Both the position numbers and the translations under genes were made by a program. A stretch of DNA of 64,000 nucleotides from Moritella yayanosii (GTDB lineage: Bacteria > Pseudomonadota > Gammaproteobacteria > Enterobacterales > Moritellaceae). Positions within the stretch are counted from its first letter, which is position 1. Every line of letters starts with the position of its first letter. The notes beneath the pieces are model-generated. The model did no database searches. It had not been told where the DNA came from and was given only the letters and a program-made list of their open reading frames with translations. Location of the stretch: positions 4,030,001-4,094,000 of the forward strand of contig NZ_LS483250.1 in NCBI RefSeq assembly GCF_900465055.1, read 5' to 3'. Positions 1 to 8,565 of the stretch are shown here, piece by piece.

Positions 1-766
1 TGAGCACTGATTTTTCTACATCTTTGCCTGAACGCGCCATATCTTCGGCGTTGTATTTATGATCTACGTGGATGACATCTTGCAAAATGATCGGCCCTTC
101 ATCAAGATTATTAGTGACGAAGTGGGCGGTTGCACCAATAATCTTCACGCCACGTTCAAACGCTTGCTTATAAGGCTGTGCGCCAATAAAAGCAGGCAAG
201 AAAGAATGATGGATATTGATGATTTTATTTTCAAATACAGTGACAAAATTTGGCGTTAGAATACGCATGTATTTTGCTAAAATGACATAATCAGGTTGGT
301 ATGTTGTTACTGTTTCAATGATTTGTTCTTCGTGTTCTTCGCGGCTAATACCGACGTGGGACACCGTATGATAAGGCACATCAAATTTTCCGGCTAATTC
401 GGCCAGGTTATCATAATTACCCACAATGGCGGCTATCTCAACATCTAAACCACCGTAGTAATTTTTCATTAAAATATCACCAAGGCAATGCGCTTCTTTG
501 GTGACTAAGATGACGATGCGTTTACGACCCGCAGAAACCAGTTTACGGTGTGAGCCTGTTGGTAGCGCGCTATCGAGGTCGGCAAGTAAGGTTTCATCGT
601 TGAATATGCCTTCGAGTTCGGTACGCATAAAAAATCGATTGTGGGTGTTATCGACAAACTCGGTGTTATTGATAATATTGAGTCGATGCTTATAACAAAT
701 GTTGGTGATCTTCGAGATAAGTCCTTTTTGATCGGGACAATCGGCCAGTAATATTTTCTTTTCCAT
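1..766 (-). CDS. purU: Formyltetrahydrofolate deformylase, 3' end outside the window
   Basis: PurU hydrolyses 10-formyltetrahydrofolate to formate and tetrahydrofolate, supplying formate for purine synthesis. The reverse strand reads MEKKILLADCPDQKGLISKI from an ATG at 764-766, an ACT regulatory domain opening typical of PurU. It then continues into a formyltransferase-like domain with the segments NIHHSFLPAFIGAQPY and GATAHFVTNNLDEGPIILQD, which hold the catalytic Asn/His/Asp region. About 255 codons are visible and no stop occurs before base 1. E. coli PurU has 280 residues, so roughly 25 C-terminal residues lie outside. Identification is secure from motifs. Confidence 0.95.
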   Translation of the reverse strand, partial: MEKKILLADCPDQKGLISKITNICYKHRLNIINNTEFVDNTHNRFFMRTELEGIFNDETLLADLDSALPTGSHRKLVSAGRKRIVILVTKEAHCLGDILMKNYYGGLDVEIAAIVGNYDNLAELAGKFDVPYHTVSHVGISREEHEEQIIETVTTYQPDYVILAKYMRILTPNFVTVFENKIINIHHSFLPAFIGAQPYKQAFERGVKIIGATAHFVTNNLDEGPIILQDVIHVDHKYNAEDMARSGKDVEKSVL

Positions 767-809
767 GATTTACGTATCCTAGCTACTACTTTATTTGATG
801 TTTAATGTT

Positions 810-906
810 ATATACCCAAGTTACTCAAGATGCTGATTGTGTATTTGAAGAAGCTTGGGTATATGGCTAAACGAGATACTCCATTCTTGTATGCGTTTAG
901 CCATAT
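810..906. repeat. Two adjoining perfect inverted repeats between purU and ychJ
   Basis: ATATACCCAAG at 810-820 is the exact reverse complement of CTTGGGTATAT at 854-864. ATATGGCTAAACG at 861-873 is the exact reverse complement of CGTTTAGCCATAT at 894-906, with a 20-base loop. The two share the bases around 861-864. The second hairpin lies just downstream of the ychJ-family gene on the minus strand and could end its transcript, but no T tract follows. The first resembles a short interspersed palindromic element: a degenerate relative (ACCCAAGTTA then GATGCTGAT) occurs near 7801-7826. Confidence 0.6.
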
Positions 907-928
907 TTACTGTGTTTAGCAATGATGG

Positions 929-1396
929 CTAGCCACAGCATTTCTTATATTTTTTATCACTGCCGCATAAGCAAGGATCGTTACGGCTTTGTTTTAGTGG
1001 CGCAGGATTAAGTTCGCCATGGGTATAAAACCATTGTTGGTCTTGAAATACGAAGTTGGAGCGTTCATGTAAACACGCTTCTTGCTCGCCGTCTTGGAAC
1101 CAGGCTTTAAATTCCACGATGCCAGTTGCGCTTTCTTCATCACCTTGGCTGACGATTATTTCTAATCGTAACCACGGGGTATTTTCTGCGGTTTCAGTAA
1201 TTAAGTCTTCATTTAAGTCAGCAATAAAATCGGGATGATGTGTTGCCATTAAATAAATCGGTACATTGTTTACATAAGCACTGTAACGCGAACGCATTAA
1301 TTGTTCTGCAGTTATCGGCGTTGCTGTGCCATAAATGTATTTACCGCAGCAATCTTTAAAGGGTATTGCTAAACCACAGCTACACGAAATATGCAT
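929..1396 (-). CDS. ychJ: YchJ-family SEC-C motif protein (UPF0225)
   Basis: This 155-residue protein has SEC-C zinc-binding motifs at both ends. The N-terminus has CSCGLAIPFKDCCGKYI and the C-terminus has RNDPCLCGSDKKYKKCCG, with the characteristic CxCGSxxxxxxCC spacing. The middle shows the NTF2-like fold segments usual in this family (LMRSRYSAYV; YLMATHHPD). The family has no settled function; SEC-C motifs bind zinc and contact SecB in SecA. It lies on the same strand as, and 9 bases downstream of, the DUF2947 gene, so the two may be cotranscribed. Confidence 0.88.
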   Translation of the reverse strand: MHISCSCGLAIPFKDCCGKYIYGTATPITAEQLMRSRYSAYVNNVPIYLMATHHPDFIADLNEDLITETAENTPWLRLEIIVSQGDEESATGIVEFKAWFQDGEQEACLHERSNFVFQDQQWFYTHGELNPAPLKQSRNDPCLCGSDKKYKKCCG

Positions 1397-1405
1397 GATA
1401 ACTCT

Positions 1406-1900
1406 TTATTTAGCTGGCTGGACAGCTGCGCGCGTACCAATTAATACGGACCCGTTCTCTTTAAATGAGAGGGTTTCTTTACGTTTCGCGGAGATTAATA
1501 ATGCACCGTCATCATAGAACAAAAAGTTTTTCCAGTTACGTTTAAATGTGCCCCAATTCGTTTCAATCATATTGAAGCGTTCATAGCAAAAATAAACTTT
1601 ACTGTTATCGTCCCAAGTTAAATGTGCGAGCACTTCTTCAGGTAATTCATGGCTATCATCATTGTCCCAAGCGCGCTGCCAGTCAGCTTCTTGCAACCAA
1701 GTGTTTTGATCATGTGGCCAGTCGCCTTTACTGAATTGATCGGTAAAGTTACATTGCGAGCTAATAAGTTGGCTCCATAATTGACCGGCTCTTTCTTTGC
1801 TAAAGGGTTTGATATTCGCTAAATCTTCAGCGTTAATTGGCAGTGATTTATGGTTGAAGATCCACTTTCGAGAATAAGATTCAAGTTCGATATAATTCAT
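1406..1900 (-). CDS. DUF2947 family protein
   Basis: A soluble protein of about 164 residues beginning MNYIELESYSRKWIFNHKSL. It contains conserved tryptophans (GDWPHDQNTWLQEADWQRAW) and an aspartate-rich centre (AWDNDDSHELPEEVLAHLTW). The overall pattern matches DUF2947, a family I know only from marine gammaproteobacteria. No signal peptide, membrane span or catalytic motif is visible. The ATG at 1898-1900 was chosen over a GTG three codons upstream because it gives the usual MxYIxLE opening. It is followed closely by the ychJ-family gene on the same strand. Function unknown. Confidence 0.7.
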   Translation of the reverse strand: MNYIELESYSRKWIFNHKSLPINAEDLANIKPFSKERAGQLWSQLISSQCNFTDQFSKGDWPHDQNTWLQEADWQRAWDNDDSHELPEEVLAHLTWDDNSKVYFCYERFNMIETNWGTFKRNWKNFLFYDDGALLISAKRKETLSFKENGSVLIGTRAAVQPAK

Positions 1901-1997
1901 TAATAGCACAGGTTATAAGAAAAATTATTTTCAGTTTACAGCATTATTTACCTTGGCGGTATTAATTACTCAACTGACCGTAATTTAACGAGTTGGA

Positions 1998-2040
1998 GTG
2001 TTATTATAAAATATCCTAGTGGTGTTATTATCAAATATCC
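1998..2040. repeat. Two 19-base direct repeats upstream of the YheT-like gene
   Basis: GTGTTATTATAAAATATCC (1998-2016) recurs as GTGTTATTATCAAATATCC (2022-2040), 18 of 19 bases identical with a 24-base period. They lie 55-100 bases before the ATG at 2096, in the expected promoter/operator zone. They could be paired regulator sites or a chance tandem duplication. Confidence 0.6.
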
Positions 2041-2095
2041 AATAAAATGTAAGACGTTGTTTAGTGGCCAGTTGGTTAACTTAAGGTATTAAAAT

Positions 2096-3091
2096 ATGTT
2101 TCAACCGAGTCAATTTCAGCCGCAGTGGTGGATGCGTAATGCGCATTTACAAACCATGTTGCCGACGATCAGTCGCCGAAATCTGACGTTCCCGACAATT
2201 AGTGAAAGATTAGAACTCGAAGATGGTGATTTTCTTGATCTCGCTTGGACTGTGCTCCCAACAGCCGAAAATATTAAACCGATTGTTATTATTTTCCATG
2301 GGCTTGAAGGCTCTGTCGAGTCGCCTTATGTAAAAGGTATTATGCGTGCGGTCAATGCTGCGGGTTGGATTGGTTTAGTGATGCATTTTCGTGGTTGTAG
2401 TGAAGAACCAAACCGCTTATTACGGGCTTATCATTCTGGTGATACCAGTGATGCAAGTTATGTGATTGGTTTGATTGCCAAGCGTTACCCTAACGCGCCT
2501 TTATTTGCGGTGGGTTATTCGTTGGGTGGCAGTGTATTAACGCATTATCTGGCACAAACCGGTAAGCAATCACAATTATTAGCTGCCTCTGTGGTATCTG
2601 CGCCATTATTATTAGCAGAAAGTGCCGAGCGGATCAAAAAAGGCTTTTCTAAAGCGTATCAACGCCGGTTGATTAAACGTCTGCAAGCCAGTGTGGTGCG
2701 TAAATTTGAACATTTAGATATGCGTAATGCGTTGAATTTAACGACCAAGCAAGTGAAAAAGTTAAATACTTTTATCGAATTTGACGATCGTGTCACCGCA
2801 CCGTTACATGGTTTTAAAAATGCGCTGGATTATTATCGTCAATGCAGTAGTTTGCAGTTTTTGCATAAGATCGAAACGCCAACATTATTTATTCATGCCG
2901 AAGATGATCCGTTTTTAACTAAAAAAGTGATCCCAAACGCTAAAGATATGTCGGCAAATATTGTATTTGAATTAAGTCGTTATGGCGGTCATGTTGGTTT
3001 TGTGTATGGTTCCATTTTAAAGCCAAAATATTGGTTAGAAGAGCGGTTCCCAACTTGGTTTAATGAATTTACTAAAGATAAAAAACGGTAA
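2096..3091 (+). CDS. yheT: YheT-family alpha/beta hydrolase
   Basis: A 331-residue alpha/beta hydrolase of the YheT (hydrolase_4-like, UPF0017) family. It has the family opening FQPSQFQPQWWMRNAHLQT. The nucleophile elbow is GYSLGGS (Ser near residue 144), the acid is likely the Asp in HAEDDPF, and the catalytic His is in YGGHVGF. FHGLEGSVESPYVKG supplies the oxyanion-hole HG motif. Length matches the E. coli YheT class (about 340 residues). The physiological substrate is not established; an esterase role is inferred. No signal peptide is visible, so it should be cytoplasmic. Confidence 0.9.
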   Translation: MFQPSQFQPQWWMRNAHLQTMLPTISRRNLTFPTISERLELEDGDFLDLAWTVLPTAENIKPIVIIFHGLEGSVESPYVKGIMRAVNAAGWIGLVMHFRGCSEEPNRLLRAYHSGDTSDASYVIGLIAKRYPNAPLFAVGYSLGGSVLTHYLAQTGKQSQLLAASVVSAPLLLAESAERIKKGFSKAYQRRLIKRLQASVVRKFEHLDMRNALNLTTKQVKKLNTFIEFDDRVTAPLHGFKNALDYYRQCSSLQFLHKIETPTLFIHAEDDPFLTKKVIPNAKDMSANIVFELSRYGGHVGFVYGSILKPKYWLEERFPTWFNEFTKDKKR

Positions 3092-3171
3092 TGCCATCTT
3101 AAAAAACTGTTCTATGGTTAATGGTAACGATTTTAATATCGCACTATGTCATATTGAACAGGGAAAGTTAA

Positions 3172-4623
3172 ATGAATGCTAAAATGGTTAAGGGTGTTAA
3201 CTCGTCAGTATTACCAACAATTTCTTTCGATGACCTACCAGGTCCAAAACAACAAGTTATCCTCGGTAATTTCACACAGATTTCGGCAGAATCATTTCAT
3301 ACACACTTAGAGCAATGGGCGAAAGAGTACGGTTCAGCTTATCAAATGAGATTATTGAATAAGCCGTATCTGGTGATCTCAGATCCTAAAATAGGCTTAG
3401 AAATTATCAAACAAAGACCGAAACTGTTTAATCGTACCGAACGTTTAGAATGGTTGTTTGCAGACTTAGGTATTCACGGGGTATTTTCCAGTAATGGCGA
3501 CAAATGGAAGCGGCAGCGACGATTGATTATGCCAGCATTTTCTTACAAAACATTAGCCAATTTTGTACCCCAGCTAAAATCATTATCCATTAATCTGCAA
3601 GCGGCTATAGATAAAAAAATAGCCACGGGAGAAGTGTTTAATGTGCATAAGTTATTGCAGTATTTTACCATTGATATCACCACCAGTTTGGTATTCGGTT
3701 ATCAAACCAATATGCTGTTGGGTAATGCAGATACCAGTCTGCGTGATAATATTGACCGTCTGTTTCGCGCATTAAATAAACGCAGTAAATACCCTTTTCC
3801 GTGGTGGCGTTATATTCGTACCCCTGAAACGCGCAGAATTGATAAAGCCCGCGAAGAAGTCTATCAATTAGCCGTCAGTATGATCACTAAAGCCAAGGTG
3901 GATTTGGCCGGAAATAGTGTGTTAGCCGACGAGCCTGAAACGATTTTACAAGCCATGATTGTTGCCAGTGACAGCGAAGAGAGTAAATTAACGGATGATG
4001 AATTAGTTGCCAACATTTTAACCTTGCTGCTGGCTGGTGAAGACACAACCTCTAATATGCTGGCGTGGACTTTGTATTATTTAGCCCAAAATCCCAGTTT
4101 ACAGCAGCAAGTGATTGATGAAGTCTCACGTGTTTGCGATGGCGATATTGAAAAAGTAGATCTGACGGCGTTAGAGCAGTTTGAGTTTATTGAAGCGATA
4201 TTACGTGAAGGTTTGCGGCTTAAAGGCACTGCACCGCTTATTTCCGCAGAACCGACTGAAGACACGGTATTGAGTAATGGCATTAAAGTGCCAAAAGGTA
4301 CGGCTATTTTTATATTAACACGTCCCGGAGGGTTAGATGAAAAGGTGGTGGCGTGCCCTGAAAAGTTTAATCCGGAGCGTTGGTTATCGACCCCAGAAAA
4401 GCCGGTTTGTCCGCATCTACAAAGTAGTCATATTCCGTTTGGCGCAGGGGCAAGGCATTGTCCAGGTGAGCGTTTAGCAATGATGGAAGGCAAGGCTGTG
4501 ATTGCCCGTTTATGTTGGTATTACGTGATTAGTCAACCAGAACAAGCGCCTGAAGTCGGCGAAGAGTTTGCGTTTACTATGCGGCCGACCAATTTAGCGC
4601 TAACATTAACGCCACGTAAATGA
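3172..4623 (+). CDS. Cytochrome P450
   Basis: A 483-residue haem-thiolate monooxygenase. The I-helix oxygen-binding motif is LLAGEDTTSNMLAWTLYYLA, the K-helix ExxR is REGLRLK, the PERF region is PERWLSTP, and the haem loop is FGAGARHCPGERLAM with the proximal Cys. There is no membrane anchor at the N-terminus, so it should be soluble. A GGAAAG ribosome site lies 5-10 bases before the ATG. No ferredoxin or reductase gene is adjacent, so its redox partner is unknown. Substrate cannot be inferred; the sequence style is closer to CYP102/CYP4-like fatty-acid or terpene hydroxylases than to short actinobacterial P450s, but that is only an impression. Confidence 0.92.
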   Translation: MNAKMVKGVNSSVLPTISFDDLPGPKQQVILGNFTQISAESFHTHLEQWAKEYGSAYQMRLLNKPYLVISDPKIGLEIIKQRPKLFNRTERLEWLFADLGIHGVFSSNGDKWKRQRRLIMPAFSYKTLANFVPQLKSLSINLQAAIDKKIATGEVFNVHKLLQYFTIDITTSLVFGYQTNMLLGNADTSLRDNIDRLFRALNKRSKYPFPWWRYIRTPETRRIDKAREEVYQLAVSMITKAKVDLAGNSVLADEPETILQAMIVASDSEESKLTDDELVANILTLLLAGEDTTSNMLAWTLYYLAQNPSLQQQVIDEVSRVCDGDIEKVDLTALEQFEFIEAILREGLRLKGTAPLISAEPTEDTVLSNGIKVPKGTAIFILTRPGGLDEKVVACPEKFNPERWLSTPEKPVCPHLQSSHIPFGAGARHCPGERLAMMEGKAVIARLCWYYVISQPEQAPEVGEEFAFTMRPTNLALTLTPRK

Positions 4624-4685
4624 TATTTGCCATGAGACTAATGGTATTTTCCCAAGTGAATCGTACTTATCTGAAGTCATAATGA

Positions 4686-4719
4686 AGCCCATTAATTAAA
4701 ACAATTTAATTAATGGGCT
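4686..4719. terminator. Bidirectional terminator hairpin
   Basis: A perfect 15-base stem with the loop ACAA: AGCCCATTAATTAAA at 4686-4700 pairs with TTTAATTAATGGGCT at 4705-4719. It lies between the rightward P450 gene and the leftward uspA gene and probably serves both. An ATTGGT/ACCAAT repeat (4723-4741) follows. Confidence 0.75.
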
Positions 4720-4750
4720 CATATTGGTTTTATACCAATTGCATTTAATA

Positions 4751-5182
4751 TTACTTCACGATCAAGACAGGGCAGTGAGAATGGCGAGTCACTGATTCGG
4801 CGACACTGCCAATGAGGATATGCTCCAACCCAGTACGGCCATGACTTGCGATGACGATCATATCGCAATCAAATTCTGCCGCCGCACGCGTGATCTCTGT
4901 TGATGGATGTCCCTCTAGTACCGCGGTATGTAATGGAATACTCGGTCTAATATCTGAGGTTAATTCGTCCAGTTTTTCTTGGGTGATCTTTAACATATGT
5001 TCGTGAATATCACGTGGGGTGATAGCAAGTACCTGGAAACTATCAAAGCCATGTATCTCATTAATTACACTTACTAAATGTAAGGTTGCATCATATTTCA
5101 ACGCCATTTCTGCTGCATAGCTTATCGCTCTATTCGCCATATCTGAAAAATCGGTTGGGCAAAGGATGTTGTTAATGGTCAT
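4751..5182 (-). CDS. uspA: Universal stress protein, UspA family
   Basis: A 143-residue single-domain Usp protein beginning MTINNILCPTDFSDMANRAI, the standard Usp beta1/alpha1 opening. The C-terminal half has ASHGRTGLEHILIGSVAESV, close to the ATP-binding G2xG9xG(S/T) motif with Ala in place of the first Gly. It ends in HCPVLIVK. The ATG at 5180-5182 was chosen because AGGAG sits at the right distance upstream, while an earlier in-frame start at 5200 lacks one. Family members are induced by growth arrest and stress. ATP binding is plausible but not certain because of the Gly-to-Ala change. Confidence 0.88.
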   Translation of the reverse strand: MTINNILCPTDFSDMANRAISYAAEMALKYDATLHLVSVINEIHGFDSFQVLAITPRDIHEHMLKITQEKLDELTSDIRPSIPLHTAVLEGHPSTEITRAAAEFDCDMIVIASHGRTGLEHILIGSVAESVTRHSHCPVLIVK

Positions 5183-5492
5183 TATGGAACTCCTGTTCAA
5201 GATAAGACTAATCGTTAGTCGTGAAATAATGTACTTACACTATTAAATATACTCACTTAGGGTCGGTAAACTGTTACTTAGATCATAAAATATAATTTTA
5301 ATATTTTTTCGTTATCACTTCAGTATAGAACAGATATATTTATGTTTTGAACATGACGCAGTAGCTAGGCGACCAGAAGTGATTACCCCAAAGCATATTT
5401 TTAACATGCTCCCAGTATTCACGCCTAATCATGTATGATGACTTACCATTTACCACGAATAACAACAACTTATTGAGCTAAGGAGGACTAAA

Positions 5493-6781
5493 GTGTTATT
5501 AGGTATTAAATTAAAAGCAAACCCGACTAACGAACAAAAACAAGTTCTTTCTCAGTGGATGGGTTGTGCAAAGTTTATCTGGAACGCTAAATGTGGTGAA
5601 GAAAAGTATTACAGTGTATTTGCTCGTAAGTATTATTCAATCGGTACTTATGCACCTGTAGACCAAAAGGCTGCACAGTTTAAATCTAAAGAATTAAGCC
5701 CGTGGTTATACAACTGTCCTAGTCAGATTATTCGCAATAGCGCGGTAAACTGGTATCAAACTTACCAGAAGTTCATGAAAGGTGAATGTGGCAAGCCAAA
5801 GTTTAAGTCTAAATCTGATCGTGGCTCTGTTCATCTAACCAAAGAAGTATTCAAGTTCGTTCAGTGTGATGATGGTGTTACTCGCTTATTCATTGGAACA
5901 AAAACAAATAACATAGGTTATCTATCGTTTAAATCGCATAGAAAATTCACAGAACCAAAATCAATCTATATCAAGAAAGAACGTGGCTTATACAGCATTT
6001 CATTTTGTTACGATGATAGTTTTGATGAAAAGCAATTACTTGGTGATGAAGAACATTTGTCATATTTAAAAGGTGCAATTAAAGAATTTCTACAAGAAAA
6101 AACAGTAGGTTTAGATCGTGGTGTAGCTGTCCCTGTTCATGCAGGTTACAAAGCGTTTGATTTTACTAAAGAGCAAAAGCTATCAAGTAGTAAGTCGCAG
6201 CGATATATCAAGTGTCTACAGCGCAGGCTATCAAAGCAAGCTAAGGGTTCTAACCGCAGAAACAAGACCAAGATTAGAATTTCAAAACATTACGCTAAAT
6301 GCACAAACATAAGAAAAGGCAAGATCAAAACGGTAAGTTTGTTTCTAATAAAGCAGCACAAAAAGCAGGACTAAACAAAACGATTTTAGCAAGTGGATGG
6401 CACTTATTGGAATCATACGTTAAGTACAAAGCTAAACGTGAAGCAATGGCGGTATTCAAAGTATCAGCCGCATACACAAGTCAGGAATGTGCTAATTGCA
6501 GCCACATTCACCCAACTAATAGAACCTCACAAAGTGAGTTCAAATGCGTTAGTTGTGGACACACTGATAATGCAGATTCAAATGCAAGTAGTGTAATAGC
6601 AAAAAGAGCAATTAACTTAATCTTAGACTCTGGAACGGAGTTGTCTAAACAGGGTGTACTCAGTTTAGGTAATGGGCGTGGAAGTAAACGTAAGACCTGC
6701 AAGCGTAGCAAACAGGCATCTACTAAAGAAACGTCAAAAAAGAATGTAGGCGATTGTCTACAGGAAGCTCTGCCGCTTTAG
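5493..6781 (+). pseudogene. tnpB: tnpB (OrfB) RNA-guided nuclease gene with internal deletion and frame change
   Basis: TnpB is the RNA-guided endonuclease of IS200/IS605 elements. The first part (GTG at 5493, preceded by AAGGAGGA) has the normal N-terminus and the RuvC-I Asp in VGLDRGVAVP. The second part, in another frame from about 6320, has the zinc ribbon CANCSHIHP/CVSCGHTD and the RuvC-III Asp in TDNADSNAS. Between NRRNKTKIRISKHYAKCTNI and KRQDQNGKFVSNKAAQKAGL, intact homologues have about 40 residues including the RuvC-II Glu (EDL). Those codons are missing here around 6308-6320. It is therefore a deletion derivative, not a simple frameshift, and should lack nuclease activity. Confidence 0.8.
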
Positions 6782-6784
6782 CGG
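6773..6784 (+). repeat. Right-end hairpin of the IS200/IS605-type element
   Basis: CCGC (6773-6776) and GCGG (6781-6784) pair across the loop TTTA, overlapping the last codons of tnpB. In this family the right end also forms the 3' part of the guide (omega/re) RNA, so the segment may belong to a non-coding RNA. Confidence 0.5.
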
Positions 6785-6849
6785 TGAGTAGTTCACAAGA
6801 GTTATAGGCTAGATAATCAGGGTTCTGTAGGTAGATATGAGACCTTAAA

Positions 6850-6875
6850 AAGGCTAACGAATTATCGTTAGCCTT
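6850..6875 (-). terminator. Terminator of the PdsO-like gene
   Basis: AAGGCTAACGA (6850-6860) and TCGTTAGCCTT (6865-6875) form a perfect 11-base stem with the loop ATTA. Read on the minus strand it is followed by TTTAAGG, in place for the leftward gene ending at 6897. Confidence 0.75.
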
Positions 6876-6896
6876 CATCGCCATGCTCGAAATGTG

Positions 6897-7661
6897 TCAG
6901 AATTGCATCGCTATTTCATCTGCGGTGCTATCTTCCATATTGTGGTCTTGGTCATCGATAAATTCGATAGTTACTTTACGATCTCTTGGGTATTGAATAA
7001 GCTCTCCTAACGCGGAGCTTGCGTATTCGGCACCAAAAGATTGTACTTGGATATTATTTTTGTTAACACCTAACGCAATAAGTTGATCTTGTACTGCTAC
7101 CGCTCTTTGCTGGGCTAAATTCATGTTTAGCTCTTCTTGTCCACTCGGGTCCGCGTGACCGGATAATACGATGTTCATGGTTGGATTATCTATTAAGTAA
7201 TCTGATAGCTGTGTTAATCGTGCTTGATTTGTTGTATCAATTGCACTTTGATTAACGGCAAACAGTAGATCCAGTTGTAAGGCGTCAAGGATCAGTTGTT
7301 GGTTAAGTTCTTCTGTTGCTGATATTTGTTGTAGCTGTTGGTCCAAAATTAATACGTCGTGTAGCAACTGATTATTTTGTAATTCACTCGCCAGTAAATT
7401 TTCTGTCACCTGCTGGTTCTCTGCTGTTAACTGCTCAGACTCAATGGATTTATCCCAAGTATTATTGATCCAATCTCCGGCCGCAATACCGATAACCAGA
7501 CCAACCGGACCCCCTGCTATGGCGCCAACGATAATGGTGGATGAAAATACCCCGGTTTTCTCCCATGTTGTTAGCGGCTCTTGTTCAGCTGCATTGGCAG
7601 AGATGCTAGTGCATGCTATTGACGTAATAAGTAATGTGTTTGCGAAGATAGATTTTTTCAT
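6897..7661 (-). CDS. OmpA-family periplasmic/outer-membrane protein, PdsO-like
   Basis: A 254-residue exported protein. MKKSIFANTLLITSIACTSI then SANAAEQ is a signal peptide with an ANA-A cleavage site. A glycine-rich hydrophobic stretch follows (VGAIAGGPVGLVIGIAAGDW, near residues 50-70), then a coiled region rich in Gln/Leu. The C-terminus is an OmpA peptidoglycan-binding domain with LSGHADPSGQEELNMNLAQQ and RAVAVQDQL. The architecture matches sortase-associated OmpA-like proteins (PdsO), which normally sit beside a dedicated sortase and the PdsR/PdsS two-component genes. None of those is next to it here, so the PdsO name is only a resemblance. Confidence 0.7.
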   Translation of the reverse strand: MKKSIFANTLLITSIACTSISANAAEQEPLTTWEKTGVFSSTIIVGAIAGGPVGLVIGIAAGDWINNTWDKSIESEQLTAENQQVTENLLASELQNNQLLHDVLILDQQLQQISATEELNQQLILDALQLDLLFAVNQSAIDTTNQARLTQLSDYLIDNPTMNIVLSGHADPSGQEELNMNLAQQRAVAVQDQLIALGVNKNNIQVQSFGAEYASSALGELIQYPRDRKVTIEFIDDQDHNMEDSTADEIAMQF

Positions 7662-7948
7662 GGTCAGTTTCCTTATGGATTAATACTGCTTAACAAGCTA
7701 TGACTCTATTAAAGCAACCAATAAAGGCTTTTTGCAGCCAACAAAATGACAAGTTAAGTATCAATAATGACGAAAAATGACAGGGTTCAAAAAGGGCGAC
7801 ACCCAAGTTAAGCCATGATGCTGATGGCTCATTAGTTTCTGAATGACGAAATAACTCGATATAGGCACGACACTGAGTATATCAATCAAGGTATATTCGC
7901 TGTTTTAAAAATGACAATATGTCCCTTTTGGGGATGTTCAACAATTTG

Positions 7949-8556
7949 ACGGTATTCCGTTGTTGTGGCATCGGGTTCCATTCAAATTATACCGGGCTTT
8001 ACTATCGGTGGCGGTGCGCAAGTATTATTGCATGCTGATGCGACGATGAATTTAGAAAGTGAATTGGATGGCACTGCGTCAGGTAATGAAAGTGTAGGTG
8101 TTACTGCAGAGCCTGTGATCACCCCTATTGCGGGTATTACTTTGGACTTTGGCCGTATGTTATACGGCAGTGATAAGCGTTGTGCGTAAAGCTGGAATGG
8201 TGAGCTTCGCGATCAGTGCAGAGCAACAGAAATGGTCAGATTTAAATGATTTAATGTTAAACGACACAGTGAAAGATCAAGCCAGTGTCGGTTTCGAAGA
8301 TATCATTATTCCCCGTGTCGGTATCGAGCTGAATTTTAACGATACCATTAAATTAATGGCGGGTGCTGGTTTCTCTTATTTCCATAAAGGCACTGGCTTA
8401 TCGGTATACCCTTGGCAGATTGATTTAGCGTATCAGTTACAAGTACTTAATCCAACTGACCACATTATCTCTCATCAAGACAGTGAAAATAACTCGTCAG
8501 TGGAACTCGAAGGTACGGTTTCAACCATTTCACTGTCATTCACGACTAAGTTTTAA
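7949..8556 (+). pseudogene. Remnant of an outer-membrane (FadL/OmpP1-like) protein gene
   Basis: Two overlapping frames together read like the middle and C-terminal half of a beta-barrel transporter. IQIIPGFTIGGGAQVLLHAD and VITPIAGITLDFG lie in one frame (to 8189). AGMVSFAISAEQQKWSDLND, IIIPRVGIELNFNDTIKLMA and the terminal STISLSFTTKF lie in the next (to 8556). A terminal Phe is typical of outer-membrane barrels. The frame changes near 8150-8190, and the 5' half with signal peptide is missing: a stop at 7947 precedes and no start is convincing. FadL-family assignment is tentative. It is followed 9 bases later by a second decayed gene, so the two were probably an operon. Confidence 0.6.
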
Positions 8557-8565
8557 GGAGGTTTT

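Larger units (their letters stand above)
5383..6796 (+). mobile_element. IS200/IS605-type element with tnpB only
   Basis: The boundaries are inferred from end structures. On the left, a TTAC tetranucleotide (5383-5386) is followed by a hairpin, AGCAT (5392-5396) pairing with ATGCT (5406-5410). On the right, CCGCTTTAGCGG (6773-6784) forms a hairpin overlapping the tnpB stop and is followed by GAGTAGTTCAC. These are the subterminal hairpins expected for this single-strand transposing family, which makes no target duplication. No Y1 transposase (tnpA) is present, so mobility would need help in trans. Exact ends are uncertain by several bases. Confidence 0.6.

Noticed and set aside
6299-6374. Programmed frameshift joining the two tnpB halves
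   Set aside because: No slippery heptamer lies in the overlap, and homologous TnpB proteins have about 40 more residues there. A deletion explains the break better.
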